From contig JAGGHK010000001.1 in assembly GCA_024104275.1 (NCBI GenBank), forward strand, positions 496,001 through 560,000: a stretch of DNA of 64,000 nucleotides, in the 5' to 3' direction. The position numbers were made by a program, and so were the translations under genes. Position 1 is the first letter of the stretch; each line of letters starts with the position of its first letter. Under the pieces are notes generated by a model. The model worked only from the letters and a program-made list of their open reading frames with translations, searched no databases and was not told the origin of the DNA. This DNA comes from Bifidobacterium sp. (GTDB lineage: Bacteria; Actinomycetota; Actinomycetes; Actinomycetales; Bifidobacteriaceae). Shown here one piece after another: positions 18,728-28,362 of this stretch.

Positions 18728-20351
18728 CTATGCTTCTATTTGTCGGCTGGCCGTCAGACCGAAACTCCCGCGGACGGCAAAACTATCCGCTTCACCGCAA
18801 AAATCGAGAGGTAGATCTTCGTCTTTCAATGCAGGCTGGGCAGGGTCAAGGGGCAATATCACCAAAAACCATGTTCCCTCGCCGACTCTCGAACGCACAC
18901 GGATATCGCCACGATGCGCCTTGGCATCCGCCAGCGCGATGGACAAGCCGAGACCCGACCCTCCAGAAACGCTCGAAGATATGGCCCAGCTGACCTTTGT
19001 CCATACCAGTACCGTGATCCCTGATACTGACAACCACAGCCTGCCCGTTCATGGCCAGACCTATATCGATTGGTTTCCCAAGGGAAAAATCAATCGAATC
19101 GATCAATAGGTTCCTTAAGATACGCGTGACGCGTCGGGTATCGATTTTGATCATGCACAAGCCTGCCGGCAGGTTCACCCGTAGCTGTGTGTCATTGCCA
19201 TCGGCAATGGGGCCAACCTGCTCCACCACCGATCTGATGGTTTCGCGGATATCGCTTTCAACCAGGTCAAGAGTGGAGTTGCCTGCATCATAGCGAGAGA
19301 TGATCAGCAGATCGTCAAGCATTTTTCCGAACCGATCGATCTGGCCGGACAGCAATTCCACGGTACGTCTCGTAGAAGGCTCGAAACTCCCCTTTCTTCC
19401 CACCAACAGGTCGGAGGCCATGCGCATGGTGGTGATCGGCGTACGGAGCTCATGGCTGACATCGGAGACGAACCTTTTTTGCGCGACTTCAGCCTTTTCC
19501 AGCTCATCGATCTTCTGGCTCAAGGAACCTGCCAATTCATTGAAGGAACGCTGCAATGTGCCTATCTCGTCTTTTCTGTCGACCTGCACGCGCAAGGCAA
19601 GATCGCCTGCAGCCATCGTCTCCGCCGCATCGGCGACGTGGGTGATGGGAAGGATGATGCGACGCAGCACCAGCAACACCAACACACCGAGGAAAACACT
19701 TAACGTCAGGCAGATTCCCAGCAGACTCCGCTGAATCTGGGTCAACGACTTTTCCTCATTGCCATAGGTGTACAACGAAAACAGCTCGAGATTGCCCATC
19801 GTGCCGAATTGCAGTCTTGTGCCCAATACCGCCCCCGGTTCGTCATTGCCCGTGGCGGAGGCGATACGGACCGGCTTATAGAAAACGCTGTTGTCTTCAT
19901 CATTAAGGACCGATTCGCGTATGTCCGGGCTGATCAAGGACCCATAGGTCGGTTCTGTGGAAACAGGCGTGATTTCATCTCCGGAAATCGTCTGCCTGAA
20001 AATATAAACACCAAGAAGATTGGTCGTACTGCTGTTTTGGATGGAGGATGCCGTCTCGTCGACCAGCTGCTGGTATTGCGCTTCGTTTGAAACATCGGCT
20101 GCATTGAGCGCCCCACGCACGCGGGTGATTTCATTCGAGAAATCATTGAGCGAATTCGATTTCACCTGTTCAAGGAGGGAAGAACGCACCGAGAACAGCG
20201 AGCCCATCGAAAAGACGGCAGCGATGACTAACGTGACGGCTACGACCAGAATCACGGTATGCGCCTGCAGAGAATGCAGGGCCTTGAACCGAAGAACATC
20301 CACCCAGTGTCTGAATTTGTGATGGGCGGCACTTGAAGACACGGTTTTCAC
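18728..20351 (-). pseudogene. mtrB: Sensor kinase MtrB, deletion and frameshift in the ATPase domain
   Basis: The N-terminal 460 residues are regular: TM helices at about 30-52 and 207-229, a HAMP domain, the H box VSDVSHELRTP (His near 299) and an N-box-like segment RNLLIDSIDFS, which carries Asp-Ser where Asn-Ala is usual. After the F box FERFW the frame changes (18960-18967): it continues as RVGSRLVHRAGG, while the expected G2 box GGSGLGLSIA and C-terminus lie in another frame down to 18728. Roughly ten codons (the usual RADPSRKRT-like loop) are missing. The junction sequence TTCTGGAGG suggests deletion between short TCTGG repeats. The encoded kinase would lack the G2 box and should not bind ATP properly. 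GTG start overlaps the mtrA stop. Confidence 0.85.
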
Positions 20352-21139
20352 GATGCCAACCCGTTATTGACACCACTTTCCTTCGACTGGACGTCCCCCG
20401 ATTCGTCGTCGGAAACAAAGCGGTAGCCGATTCCGCGAACTGTCTGTATGATGTTCGGCGCTTCGACATCCGACTCCACCTTGGCACGCAGCCGCTGGAC
20501 ATGCACGTTGACCAACCTGGTGTCCCCGGAATTCTCATAACCCCAGACCGTCCTCAGCAAATCCTCGCGCGTTATCGCCTTTCCCTCGTTGGCGGCCAGA
20601 ACAAAGCAAAGATCGAACTCGACCGGTGTAAGCCCCAGATCAACGCCGTTTTTCGTGGCCGTATGCTCGCCCCGGTCAATGACGATGGAACCGCGGCACA
20701 GGCGCGACGGTGAAACATCAACACCCTTCGAAGCCCTGTTATGCGAGAGGCGATGCATATCAAGGCCCCTCAGCCTGGCGTTGATCCGCGCCAGCAATTC
20801 ATCGGTATTGAAAGGTTTGGTGACGTAATCGTCCGCTCCGGCTTCAAGGCCAGTGACAACATCAAGAGTATCGGTTTTCGCCGTCAGCATAATAATGGGT
20901 ACGCCGGAATGGGCCCTGAGCGTTTTCGCCACTTCGACGCCATCCATTCCAGGCAGCATGACATCCAACAGAATAAGGTCGGGTTTGATAAGCGGGAACA
21001 TGTCGACGGCACGCAGACCATCCTGGCACACCACAGCGTCAAAGCCTTTATCCTGCAGGACAATCGACAACATCTCCGACAGAGCCTTATCATCATCCAC
21101 GATAAGAATCTTTTTCGCCATATGCGTTTCGCCATTCAT
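20348..21139 (-). CDS. mtrA: Response regulator MtrA
   Basis: This OmpR/PhoB-type regulator has a receiver domain (IVDDD acidic pocket, phospho-Asp in LILLDVMLPGMDG near residue 59, TAKTD, KPF lysine) and a winged-helix DNA-binding domain ending in RGIGYRFV. It matches actinobacterial MtrA, which controls cell-wall hydrolases, division and osmotic responses. I chose ATG 21139 (MNGETHMAKK), preceded by AAGGAG at 12 bases; ATG 21121 is the alternative. It is intact although its partner kinase mtrB and lpqB downstream are both broken, so it would be an orphan regulator in this strain, perhaps phosphorylated by another donor or active unphosphorylated. Confidence 0.9.
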   Translation of the reverse strand: MNGETHMAKKILIVDDDKALSEMLSIVLQDKGFDAVVCQDGLRAVDMFPLIKPDLILLDVMLPGMDGVEVAKTLRAHSGVPIIMLTAKTDTLDVVTGLEAGADDYVTKPFNTDELLARINARLRGLDMHRLSHNRASKGVDVSPSRLCRGSIVIDRGEHTATKNGVDLGLTPVEFDLCFVLAANEGKAITREDLLRTVWGYENSGDTRLVNVHVQRLRAKVESDVEAPNIIQTVRGIGYRFVSDDESGDVQSKESGVNNGLAS

Positions 21140-21219
21140 GGTTTTCAACAACTCCTTGCCCACACTTTCCAGCCCAACATCGTTGTCAAAAACGGAACAA
21201 ATGATATCTGCTGCCCGTT

Positions 21220-22674
21220 TCATTGTAACGGCTGTTTGCCCTCATCAATCTGCGCGTCGTTTCCACCATTGTTCCCGTCTGGTTTTCCCTGCCCTTTTTC
21301 GTTCCGGCAGGAACCCGTGCCATGAAGAATCTCACGTATTCTTTTCAATCTCGGACCGACCTCACGCTCATAACCACGGTCGTTGGGATGGTAATACTCA
21401 TGACCTACCAGTTCATCAGGCATGTATTGCTGTGTGGCGACGGCTCCGGGAACGTCGTGCGCATAGATATAGCCTTCCTTGTTGCCCCAGTCCTTCATGA
21501 GTTTGGTCGGTGCGTTTCTCAGCCAGAGCGGCACCTGGCCGATCATGCCGGCATCGACGTCGGCGAGCGCCTGATTGATGGCATTGTAGCTGGCGTTGGA
21601 CTTGGGTGCGGTGGCCACGGCGATGACAGCCTCCGAAAGAATGATCCGCGCTTCGGGCATGCCGACCATCGCGACGGCCTGCGCCGCGGCGACGGTGAGT
21701 TGCAAAATCTGGGGTGCGGCCATGCCGACCTCTTCCGCGGAGGCGATCATGATACGACGCGCAATGAAGCGTGGGTCCTCCCCTGCCCGCAGCATCCGGG
21801 CGAGATAATGCAGCGCGGCATCCGGGTCCGATCCCCGCATCGATTTGATGAATGCAGAGGCGACATCGTAATGGTCATCGCCATCCTTGTCATAACGAAC
21901 GGTGGCGGAATCCATCACCTTCGAAACCACATCGGGGGTGATAGTCGGTTTACGAGCGCCTTTCTTGCGTTCCTTGTCACCGGTGACGGCACCGGCAGCC
22001 GCTTCGAGGATGGTCAGCGTCTTGCGCCCGTCCCCTCCGGCCATGCGAACGATCTCGCCCACGGCCTCATCGCTCGCCTTAACCTCGCCTTTGAGCCCAT
22101 GTTCGCTTTCCAGCGCACGGGTGATCAACGTTTTCAGGTCATCAGGTTCCAGTGACTCGAGTTTGACGACCACCGACCGGCTCAGCAGCGGCTTGTTGAT
22201 GGAAAAACTCGGGTTTTCCGTGGTCGCGCCGATAAAAGTGACATCGCGGTTCTCAACGCTGGGAAGCAACGCGTCCTGCTGGGATTTGGAAAAACGGTGC
22301 ACCTCGTCGATGAACAACACGGTCTCGCGCCCTTGGGTCACCAACCGTTCGTGGGCGCGTTCCAATACGGCACGCACATCCTTGACACCGGAGGTGACGG
22401 CGGAAAGCTCCTCGAAATCACGCCCGGACTGCTGCGCGACAATATAGGCCAACGTGGTCTTGCCGACTCCGGGAGGCCCGAACAGGATAATCGAACTCGG
22501 TGCAGTCAACGACCCTTTCGACGCGGGACTGGCAAGCCTGCGCAACGGCGAGCCCTTGCCCAACACCTGCTGCTGCCCCACCACGTCGTCAAGCGTCGTC
22601 GGCCGCATCCGCACGGCAAGCGGACGGGTCACGTCTTCGGGCGCATCGGCGGCGCTGAACAAGTCTTCGGTCAT
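21220..22674 (-). CDS. rarA: Replication-associated recombination protein RarA (MgsA)
   Basis: This 484-residue AAA+ ATPase has Walker A GPPGVGKTT (residues 66-74), Walker B LFIDEVHRF, sensor GATTENPSF and the MgsA C-terminal region with MYMPDELV-like closing sequence (QYMPDELVGHEYY). RarA/MgsA acts at stalled replication forks and loads or remodels clamp-linked proteins. Length is slightly above the usual 440 residues because of a hydrophilic tail rich in Gly, Asn and Asp. It ends 80 bases before mtrA on the same strand. The ATG at 22674 is the first Met and fits the family start. Confidence 0.9.
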   Translation of the reverse strand: MTEDLFSAADAPEDVTRPLAVRMRPTTLDDVVGQQQVLGKGSPLRRLASPASKGSLTAPSSIILFGPPGVGKTTLAYIVAQQSGRDFEELSAVTSGVKDVRAVLERAHERLVTQGRETVLFIDEVHRFSKSQQDALLPSVENRDVTFIGATTENPSFSINKPLLSRSVVVKLESLEPDDLKTLITRALESEHGLKGEVKASDEAVGEIVRMAGGDGRKTLTILEAAAGAVTGDKERKKGARKPTITPDVVSKVMDSATVRYDKDGDDHYDVASAFIKSMRGSDPDAALHYLARMLRAGEDPRFIARRIMIASAEEVGMAAPQILQLTVAAAQAVAMVGMPEARIILSEAVIAVATAPKSNASYNAINQALADVDAGMIGQVPLWLRNAPTKLMKDWGNKEGYIYAHDVPGAVATQQYMPDELVGHEYYHPNDRGYEREVGPRLKRIREILHGTGSCRNEKGQGKPDGNNGGNDAQIDEGKQPLQ

Positions 22675-22739
22675 GCTTTTACCTTACCCCACCATTCGAA
22701 CATTTGTTCGCATATTGCTGCGGATCAAAAAACGACCTG

Positions 22740-25310
22740 TCAGTCCAGTCCGTCGTTGTCTACGCGATAGTCCACGAAGACCACCTCGCCGCTTTCCTGC
22801 GTGGCGTCGAGGTCGACCGTGCCGGTGATGGCCCAGTCGTGGTCGCCGTCGGAATCGTCGATGATCTGCCGCACCTTCCACGTGTGCTCTTTGGCTTCGT
22901 TGCGGTCATCCACAATGAACAGATCTCCGCTGCGGGCCTTCTGGTCGATCCCGACATATTCGTGCTCGTCGTAGTAGTCGTCGAGCACGTCCTCCCACTC
23001 GTGCACGCCGTAGCCCCAGTCCTTGTCGAGCGCGCCAAGCTCCTCCGGCCTGTCCTGGTCCATCAACTGGATGCGGCGGAACATGGCGTTGCGAATGAGG
23101 ACGATGAGTCCTCGCCTGTCCTCCACCACGGCGGCCTTGCCACCAGGTGCGGCGGCAGACAACGCAGCGCTTTCGGCATCGGCAGCCGTCTCGTTTCCTG
23201 CGTTATCCCATTCGTCCACCAAGCTGGAATCGACGGAGCGCACGACCACACGCAGCCAAGAGATAATGTCTTCCAGCTCGTCGTTGCGTTTCTCGACGGG
23301 AACGGTACGCGCGAGCGATCGATAAGCGTCGGAAAGATAGCGCAGCAACGTACCTTCGCTCCGCGCGATGTTGTAGCGGGCGATGTAACCGGTGAAATCG
23401 CTGGCCGTCTCCACCATGTCGCGCACCACGGATTTGGGGCTCAACTCATAGTCATTGGCCCACGGCACATCATGGCGGTATTCGTCGAAGGCGGCGTCGA
23501 GCATTTCCTCGAGCGGTTTGGGCCAGGTGACCTCCTGCAGCTTGTCGATGCGCTCGTCGTAGTCGAGCCCGTCGGCCTTCATCTCAGCCATCGCCTTGTC
23601 ACGCGCCTGCCTTTGCTGGGCTTTCAGGACCTGTTTGGGGTCTTCGAGCGTCGCCTCGACCATCGAGATGACGTCGAGCGCATACGTGTCAGATTGTGGG
23701 TCAAGCAATTCCAGCGCCGCCAGCAGGAACGGCGAAAGCGGCTGGTCGAGCGCGAAGTTGTCCGGCACATCGACGGCGAGGAAGTAATCCTTACCACCAC
23801 GACCATTGTCTTCGGCTTCGATGAAGGACGAGTCGAACATGGTCTGGAAGATTTCATCGGCGCGTTCGTGCAGATGTTCCTTCTGCTCCGGGGTCTGCGA
23901 AGAGTCGTCGATGAGCTTGTCGATACGGGCACGCGCGTCGCCGCCTTGCGCCACCTCGTTCAGGACCATGGAATGGCTGATTTTCATATGTGACACAAGC
24001 GTTTCGGGCGCGGCCTCGATCAGCTTGTCGAACGTGCCCTCATTCCATGTGACGAAACCTTCCTGCGGCTTCTTGCGTTTGATCTTCTTGAGTTTCTTCG
24101 GGTCGCCGTTGGCCTTGGCGATCGCCCGTGCGTTCTCGATCTCGAATTCGGGCGCCTCGGCCACCACCAGCCCCTCGGTGTCAAAGCCCATGCGTCCGGC
24201 GCGTCCGGCGATCTGGTGGAATTCACGGGCACGCAGTTTGCGCATCTTGAATCCGTCGAATTTGGTGAGCTGCGTCAAGACAACCGAATGGATCGGCACG
24301 TTGATGCCGACACCGAGCGTATCCGTTCCACAGATGACCGGCAACAAGCCTTGCTGGGCAAGCTGCTCGACCAAGCGACGGTAGCGCGGCAGCATACCCG
24401 CGTGATGGATGCCGACACCGGTGCGCAGCAGCCGTTGCAGGATCTTGCCGAACGCCGTAGTGAATCGCGTCCCCTTGATGGCTTCGGTGATGGCCTTACG
24501 CTGCTCCTTGCTGGAGACTCCGGTGCTGGCGAGCGCCTGCGCGGTTTCCAGCGCCGCGTCCTGCGAGAAATGAACGACGTAAATAGGAGTATCGCTGCGA
24601 TTGAACAGCAGTTCGACGGTGCCGGCTAGTTGCTTGTCGGTGTATTCGTAGCTCAGCGGGACCGGCCTCGGAGCGTCGTCGATCACGTCCACATCGCGTC
24701 GGGTCATGTCCTCAAGCTTGTCGGCGATAGCATTGACGTCGCCGAGCGTCGCACTCATTAAGAGGAACTGGGTCTTGGACAGCGTCAGCAGCGGCACCTG
24801 CCAGGCCCAGCCGCGGTCGGCATCGCCGTAGTAGTGAAACTCGTCCATTGCCACGCAACCAATGTCGGCGTTCACCCCCTCACGCAACGCCTGATTGGCC
24901 AGGATCTCGGCGGTGCAGCAGATGATCGGCGCATCCGAATTGATGCTGGTATCCCCCGTGATCATGCCGACATTGTCGCGCCCGAACGCCTCAACCAGAT
25001 CAAAGAACTTCTCGGAAACCAACGCCTTGATGGGCGCGGTGTAATAGGAACGTCTTCCCGTGCATAAAGCCGCGAAATGCATGCCCAACGCCACCAGCGA
25101 CTTGCCGGAACCGGTCGGGGTGCTCAGAATGACATGGTCACCGGCCAACAAATCCATGACGGCCTCTTCCTGATGCGGCCACGGATCAATTCCCTTGACG
25201 TCCTTCACCCATCCGAAAAACCTGTCATAAATCTCGTCGGCATCGATATTGCGTTTTTCGTCCCCGCTGCCGACCCAACTAGGCGCCAACTCCCCTAAAC
25301 TTTGTGTCAT
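22740..25310 (-). CDS. Ski2/HelY-like DEAD/DEAH-box helicase
   Basis: The protein (856 residues from ATG 25310) has superfamily 2 helicase motifs in order: STPTGSGKS (I), TAPIKALVSEKF (Ia), MDEFHYYGD (II, Asp-Glu-Phe-His), LLMSATLGD (III), and FHQIAGRAGRMGFD (VI). The C-terminal half of about 350 residues is acidic and resembles the DUF3516 region found in actinobacterial helicases of this type. It probably unwinds RNA or structured nucleic acid; a role in RNA turnover is inferred by analogy with Ski2/Mtr4. A GTG codon at 25331 is an alternative start with no better ribosome-binding site. Confidence 0.85.
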   Translation of the reverse strand: MTQSLGELAPSWVGSGDEKRNIDADEIYDRFFGWVKDVKGIDPWPHQEEAVMDLLAGDHVILSTPTGSGKSLVALGMHFAALCTGRRSYYTAPIKALVSEKFFDLVEAFGRDNVGMITGDTSINSDAPIICCTAEILANQALREGVNADIGCVAMDEFHYYGDADRGWAWQVPLLTLSKTQFLLMSATLGDVNAIADKLEDMTRRDVDVIDDAPRPVPLSYEYTDKQLAGTVELLFNRSDTPIYVVHFSQDAALETAQALASTGVSSKEQRKAITEAIKGTRFTTAFGKILQRLLRTGVGIHHAGMLPRYRRLVEQLAQQGLLPVICGTDTLGVGINVPIHSVVLTQLTKFDGFKMRKLRAREFHQIAGRAGRMGFDTEGLVVAEAPEFEIENARAIAKANGDPKKLKKIKRKKPQEGFVTWNEGTFDKLIEAAPETLVSHMKISHSMVLNEVAQGGDARARIDKLIDDSSQTPEQKEHLHERADEIFQTMFDSSFIEAEDNGRGGKDYFLAVDVPDNFALDQPLSPFLLAALELLDPQSDTYALDVISMVEATLEDPKQVLKAQQRQARDKAMAEMKADGLDYDERIDKLQEVTWPKPLEEMLDAAFDEYRHDVPWANDYELSPKSVVRDMVETASDFTGYIARYNIARSEGTLLRYLSDAYRSLARTVPVEKRNDELEDIISWLRVVVRSVDSSLVDEWDNAGNETAADAESAALSAAAPGGKAAVVEDRRGLIVLIRNAMFRRIQLMDQDRPEELGALDKDWGYGVHEWEDVLDDYYDEHEYVGIDQKARSGDLFIVDDRNEAKEHTWKVRQIIDDSDGDHDWAITGTVDLDATQESGEVVFVDYRVDNDGLD

Positions 25311-25445
25311 AGCCACAAGTCTATAGGCCACCGGCTACGGGGCATCATCGAAAAAACGATGTTCGGCATCCATTCATGGCACACCGCACATCACGCGTAT
25401 CGGACATCGAACGACATCCTTATCGTCAGCGGCAATCCATGAGAC

Positions 25446-25484
25446 AAAAAGCGGCGGTCACCGGAATAATCCGGTGACCGCCGC
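25446..25484 (-). terminator. Terminator of the gluABCD operon
   Basis: GCGGCGGTCACCGG (25451-25464) and CCGGTGACCGCCGC (25471-25484) form a perfect 14-bp stem with a 6-base loop, followed on the minus strand by TTTTT. Confidence 0.95.
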
Positions 25485-25501
25485 CTGACTTTACTATTCC
25501 A

Positions 25502-26659
25502 TCAAGACCGCTTGTCTTGATGACGTTGCGAATCCCCATCATGCGCATGCGGATTGCGATGCGGATGCACGACCGGCAGCGGAATCTCCGGGAACTCGAG
25601 ACGCTCAGGGTCCCGTTCGCTGTCCGGCTGGGTGGCATCGTAACCCTGTTCGTAACGTTGACGGCGCCAACCACGGGCCGTGGCGTTGGAACCGGCGTGA
25701 TGCACATGGTACTTGTTCGGAGCGCCACCGTAACGATCCTCGTCCAGCTCCTTGGCCACGGCGATCTGGTTGACGTTCGAGGCGTCCATGATGGCGATCG
25801 GGGCGACAGGCTCGGGCTCGGTCGGGGCGGCGGTACGCGCCTGCATGCGGCTCGGCAACCATTCCGCGAGCTTGGAAAGCAGCGCGCAGACGATGAAGTA
25901 GACCACTCCGGCGACGACCAATGTCTGCAGGATGTTGAAATACATCGAACCGAGACGGCGGGACTCCTGCAAAAGGTCCGTATACATGATGATTGAACCG
26001 AGCGCGGTATCCTTCAACACCACGACCAGCTGGGTGACCGCTGCAGGCAACATGGCATAGATGGCCTGCGGAACCTCGATCTGCATCAGTGATTGCGTCG
26101 TGGTCAGACCCAGAGCCAACGAGGCCTCGCGCTGGCCGCCGGGCAGGTTGCCCACGCCGCTTCGCACCAGCTCGGCCACAACGGAACCGTTATAGAGAAT
26201 CAGGCCGAGCACGACCGCCCAATAGGAAGCGCTTTGGATACCCATGAAGGAGAAAAGCCTCCAGAAGAAGATCATGAACATCAGTACCGGCACCGCGCGG
26301 CAGAACTCGACGATGACACCGGAGACGACCTTCACGATCTTGCTCGGCAACAGCCTGCCGATGCCGAAGATCAGACCGAAAACCACCGATCCGATGACCG
26401 CGAGCACGGCCGCCTTGACGGTCATCCAAAGGCCGGGCAGGTAGAAGTCCGTCCATGCCTCGCCGTCAAGCGCCGGCTTCCAAAGCTCCCAGCCCAACTG
26501 GTTCTCGCCGTCCGGCGGGTTGTGCAGGCGCATGAGGATGAGCACCACAAGGACGGCGACGATGACGCCGCCGACCCAGTTGGCAATGCGGATATTGCGT
26601 TTGCCTTTCGGCCCCGGCTCGTCGAAGAGCACGGATGATTCGTTGTTGTTCCTGCTCAT
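25502..26659 (-). CDS. gluD: Glutamate/glutamine-type ABC permease GluD with His-rich tail
   Basis: A 385-residue His/Glu/Gln-type amino acid permease. After a basic N-terminus with one helix, about five helices follow and the EAA loop appears as GGQREASLALGLTTTQSLMQIEVPQAI. The last 110 residues are a cytoplasmic extension not needed for transport, rich in His, Arg, Asp and Pro (HVHHAG, HPHRNPHAHDG, RHQDK). It is the last gene of a four-gene operon with GluC four bases upstream. Substrate class (Glu/Gln/Asp) is from operon organisation like GluABCD of Corynebacterium; the exact amino acid is not certain. Confidence 0.85.
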   Translation of the reverse strand: MSRNNNESSVLFDEPGPKGKRNIRIANWVGGVIVAVLVVLILMRLHNPPDGENQLGWELWKPALDGEAWTDFYLPGLWMTVKAAVLAVIGSVVFGLIFGIGRLLPSKIVKVVSGVIVEFCRAVPVLMFMIFFWRLFSFMGIQSASYWAVVLGLILYNGSVVAELVRSGVGNLPGGQREASLALGLTTTQSLMQIEVPQAIYAMLPAAVTQLVVVLKDTALGSIIMYTDLLQESRRLGSMYFNILQTLVVAGVVYFIVCALLSKLAEWLPSRMQARTAAPTEPEPVAPIAIMDASNVNQIAVAKELDEDRYGGAPNKYHVHHAGSNATARGWRRQRYEQGYDATQPDSERDPERLEFPEIPLPVVHPHRNPHAHDGDSQRHQDKRS

Positions 26660-26663
26660 TCGT

Positions 26664-27341
26664 TCACCTCCGTACCGCGAGCTTGTTCGAAAGCACTGTC
26701 GTCAGCGCTCCGATGGGAATAATCAGAATGACGTAACCGAACGCGAAGATCAGGAAGATGGCGACGATGGAGTTGGCATGGAACTCGATCATCTCGCTCA
26801 TCAGGCTCGACGTTTCGGTGGCCACCGACGCGGCCGCCGCGACCGTCGAGTTCTTGAGCAATGCGATCAGCGTATTGCCCAGAGGAGCGACGGAACCGCG
26901 GAAGGCCTGCGGCAGAATGATCTGCGTGGCGGACTGCATGAAGTTCAGGCCCAGCGCACGCGCCGCCTCGGCCTGTCCCAACGGTACGGTATTGATGCCG
27001 GAACGCAGGGATTCGCAGACGAAGGCCGCCGTGTAGAGCGAAAGGCCCGTGACCGCAAGCCAGAAGAAGTTCGTGGCGAACGAATTGGAGAACGTGAGTT
27101 TGAGCTGGGCGAAGGCGCCGAGCACCATGAAGACCATGATGATGGTCAACGGCATGTTCTTGAAGAACTCCACATAGGCGCCCGCCACGGTTCTCAATGA
27201 GGAGATCGGGGAAATACGCATCATCAGCAGAACCACACCAAGAATCAGCGAGAAAAGCGCGGACCAGAGCGTCAGCTCGATATTGACCAGGAACGCGCCT
27301 GGCACATTGTACTGGCTGAACAGTTGCAGAAATTCATTCAT
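26664..27341 (-). CDS. gluC: Glutamate/glutamine-type ABC permease GluC
   Basis: A 225-residue permease of the polar amino acid family with about five helices and the EAA loop GQAEAARALGLNFMQSATQIILPQA, the contact site for the ATPase. It pairs with GluD to form the membrane channel. Its ATG overlaps the gluB stop by four bases (ATGA), which points to translational coupling in the operon. Length is normal for the family. Confidence 0.88.
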   Translation of the reverse strand: MNEFLQLFSQYNVPGAFLVNIELTLWSALFSLILGVVLLMMRISPISSLRTVAGAYVEFFKNMPLTIIMVFMVLGAFAQLKLTFSNSFATNFFWLAVTGLSLYTAAFVCESLRSGINTVPLGQAEAARALGLNFMQSATQIILPQAFRGSVAPLGNTLIALLKNSTVAAAASVATETSSLMSEMIEFHANSIVAIFLIFAFGYVILIIPIGALTTVLSNKLAVRR

Positions 27342-28192
27342 TTCTCGGCTCCCGTCTGTCCAAGGTCCGGCTTCGGCGGATTGTATTTCATATTCGGTTT
27401 GTATTTGACCCCGCGCGTGTTGTCATTGATGGCGCGTTGCCACAAACCGTCCTTCTCCATCTGAGCGATGGCCTTGTCGATTTTTCTGGCCAATTTGATA
27501 TTGCCCTTCTTGACTCCGACACCGTAGTATTCCTGCGTGAACGGCTTGCCGATCAGACGCAGCTTGCCGTGGGCATTGGAGGCGAGGCCCGCCAGAATGA
27601 TGTCGTCGGTGGTCACCGCGTCAACGATGCCACTGAACAGCGCCGTCGCGCATTCCGCGTAACCGGGTTGTTCCATCAGCTGCACCTTGGACGAGAACTT
27701 CTGTTTGACCACCTCGGCCGAGGTGGAACCGGTCACCGAGCACAGGCGTTTGCCGTTCAAGCTGTCAGGTCCGGTGATCTCGTGGTCGTCCTTGCGGACC
27801 ATCAGGTCCTGCCCGGCCACGAAATACGGGCCGGCGAACGTGACGGCCTTCTTGCGTTCGTCGGTGATGGAATAGCTGGCGATGATCATGTCGACGTCAC
27901 CGTTCTGCAGCATGGCCTCACGCTGCTTGCTCGGTGCCTCCTTGAAGACGATCTCGTCTTCGGAATAGCCGAGCCTGCGGGCGATGTAACGCGCCACGTC
28001 AACATCGAAGCCGACGTAGGTGCCGGATTTCTTGAAGCCGACACCGGGCTGGTCGAATTTGATGCCGATGCGGATCTTGCCCGCCTCGTTGCCCGAGCCG
28101 CACGCGGCCACGGTGAACACGCAAGCCAGCGCGCAGAAGGCCGCGAGGACCCTGCGCCAGATGCGCGAAAAATGGTTGAATGATGGTTTCAT
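27338..28192 (-). CDS. gluB: Glutamate/glutamine-type substrate-binding lipoprotein GluB
   Basis: This 284-residue protein starts with a lipoprotein signal (basic RIWRR, hydrophobic core, VAAC lipobox) and continues as a family 3 solute-binding protein: IRIGIKFDQPG, GFDVDVARYIARRLG, DVDMIIASYSITDERK and the SVTGSTSAE hinge. It would bind an acidic or amide amino acid outside the membrane. It is separated from gluA by 170 bases that contain no clear terminator or gene, an unusual gap inside an otherwise tight operon. Confidence 0.88.
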   Translation of the reverse strand: MKPSFNHFSRIWRRVLAAFCALACVFTVAACGSGNEAGKIRIGIKFDQPGVGFKKSGTYVGFDVDVARYIARRLGYSEDEIVFKEAPSKQREAMLQNGDVDMIIASYSITDERKKAVTFAGPYFVAGQDLMVRKDDHEITGPDSLNGKRLCSVTGSTSAEVVKQKFSSKVQLMEQPGYAECATALFSGIVDAVTTDDIILAGLASNAHGKLRLIGKPFTQEYYGVGVKKGNIKLARKIDKAIAQMEKDGLWQRAINDNTRGVKYKPNMKYNPPKPDLGQTGAEK

Positions 28193-28362
28193 AAATGTTT
28201 GCTTTCCCGATATTTCCCCATTGCTGTTGAGCGAATTGACGATATTGCTGTTGCATTGCGCTTTGTTGCGGTGCGCTGTACCGATATGCCACGGTTAGCC
28301 ATCGATATCGTCATAAATGGCTTTTATATGCCCCGGATATCGCCAAACGAACGCGCCGAAAG

